A stretch of 5,256 nucleotides of DNA from Candidatus Roizmanbacteria bacterium CG11_big_fil_rev_8_21_14_0_20_36_8. GTDB lineage: Bacteria > Patescibacteriota > Microgenomatia > UBA1406 > GWC2-37-13. Shown here in pieces: positions 5,215 to 5,256 of this stretch. Position 1 is the stretch's first letter; each line of letters opens with the position of its first letter. Below the pieces are notes generated by a model. That model was not told the DNA's origin, searched no databases, and saw only the letters and a program-made list of their open reading frames with translations. The stretch is taken from positions 937-6,192 of the forward strand of contig PCVM01000081.1 of NCBI GenBank assembly GCA_002796045.1. The letters are read 5' to 3'. Both the position numbers and the translations under genes were made by a program.

Positions 5215-5256
5215 GTGTTTTCTCCAAAATTTACAATCACAAATAAGATTCTTAAA
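5215..5256 (+). CDS. N-terminus of a protein, possibly Fic family (partial)
   Basis: An open frame starts at GTG and reads MFSPKFTITNKILK before the window ends. An in-frame TAA at 5182-5184 and the lack of any ATG between it and 5215 make the GTG the most likely start. The phrase FSPKFTITNKIL resembles the N-terminus of many bacterial Fic-domain proteins, which transfer AMP or similar groups to target proteins, but 14 residues are too few to be sure. The catalytic HxFx(D/E)GNGR motif would lie far beyond the window. The upstream TATAAT supports a real gene start here. Confidence 0.45.
   Translation, partial: MFSPKFTITNKILK

Overview
This is an AT-rich bacterial window that reads in the standard code (TGA is used as a stop). 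It most likely comes from a Candidate Phyla Radiation (Patescibacteria) genome, perhaps of the Microgenomates or a related group. I infer this from three things together. There is a compact archaeal-type mevalonate gene cluster in a bacterial setting. There are two short two-helix proteins of the type IV secretion pilin kind that are common in CPR genomes. There is also a cis-prenyltransferase with an IPDGNRRWAK motif. Genes are packed with gaps of 4 to 47 bases or with overlaps, Shine-Dalgarno sites are largely absent, and no RNA gene, insertion sequence or CRISPR array is visible.

Positions 1-3568 (+ strand) hold a tight operon. In order it contains the last 33 codons of a class I HMG-CoA reductase, archaeal-type HMG-CoA synthase, archaeal/SCP2-like acetoacetyl-CoA thiolase, a small DUF35 OB-fold protein and mevalonate kinase. 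In archaea the synthase, thiolase and DUF35 proteins form one complex that passes acetoacetyl-CoA from thiolase to synthase, so the gene order matches the assembly. The operon therefore covers acetyl-CoA to mevalonate 5-phosphate. The later steps to isopentenyl diphosphate are not in the window.

Positions 3565-4429 (- strand) hold two adjacent pilin-like membrane proteins that converge on the mevalonate kinase gene with overlapping stop codons. Positions 4430-4476 form a short divergent intergenic region with a near-symmetric -10 element. Positions 4477-5172 (+ strand) encode the undecaprenyl diphosphate synthase-type prenyltransferase, which would use the isopentenyl diphosphate made by the mevalonate route to build the cell-wall carrier lipid. 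A second TATAAT box at 5200-5205 precedes a GTG-started gene that runs off the window and may be a Fic-type protein.

The observations most worth a second look are the DUF35 protein without its zinc ribbon, a perfect 13-bp inverted repeat inside the mevalonate kinase gene, the altered third GHMP motif of that kinase, an 8-codon mini-ORF linking synthase and thiolase, and a pilin-like protein with a six-cysteine tail.
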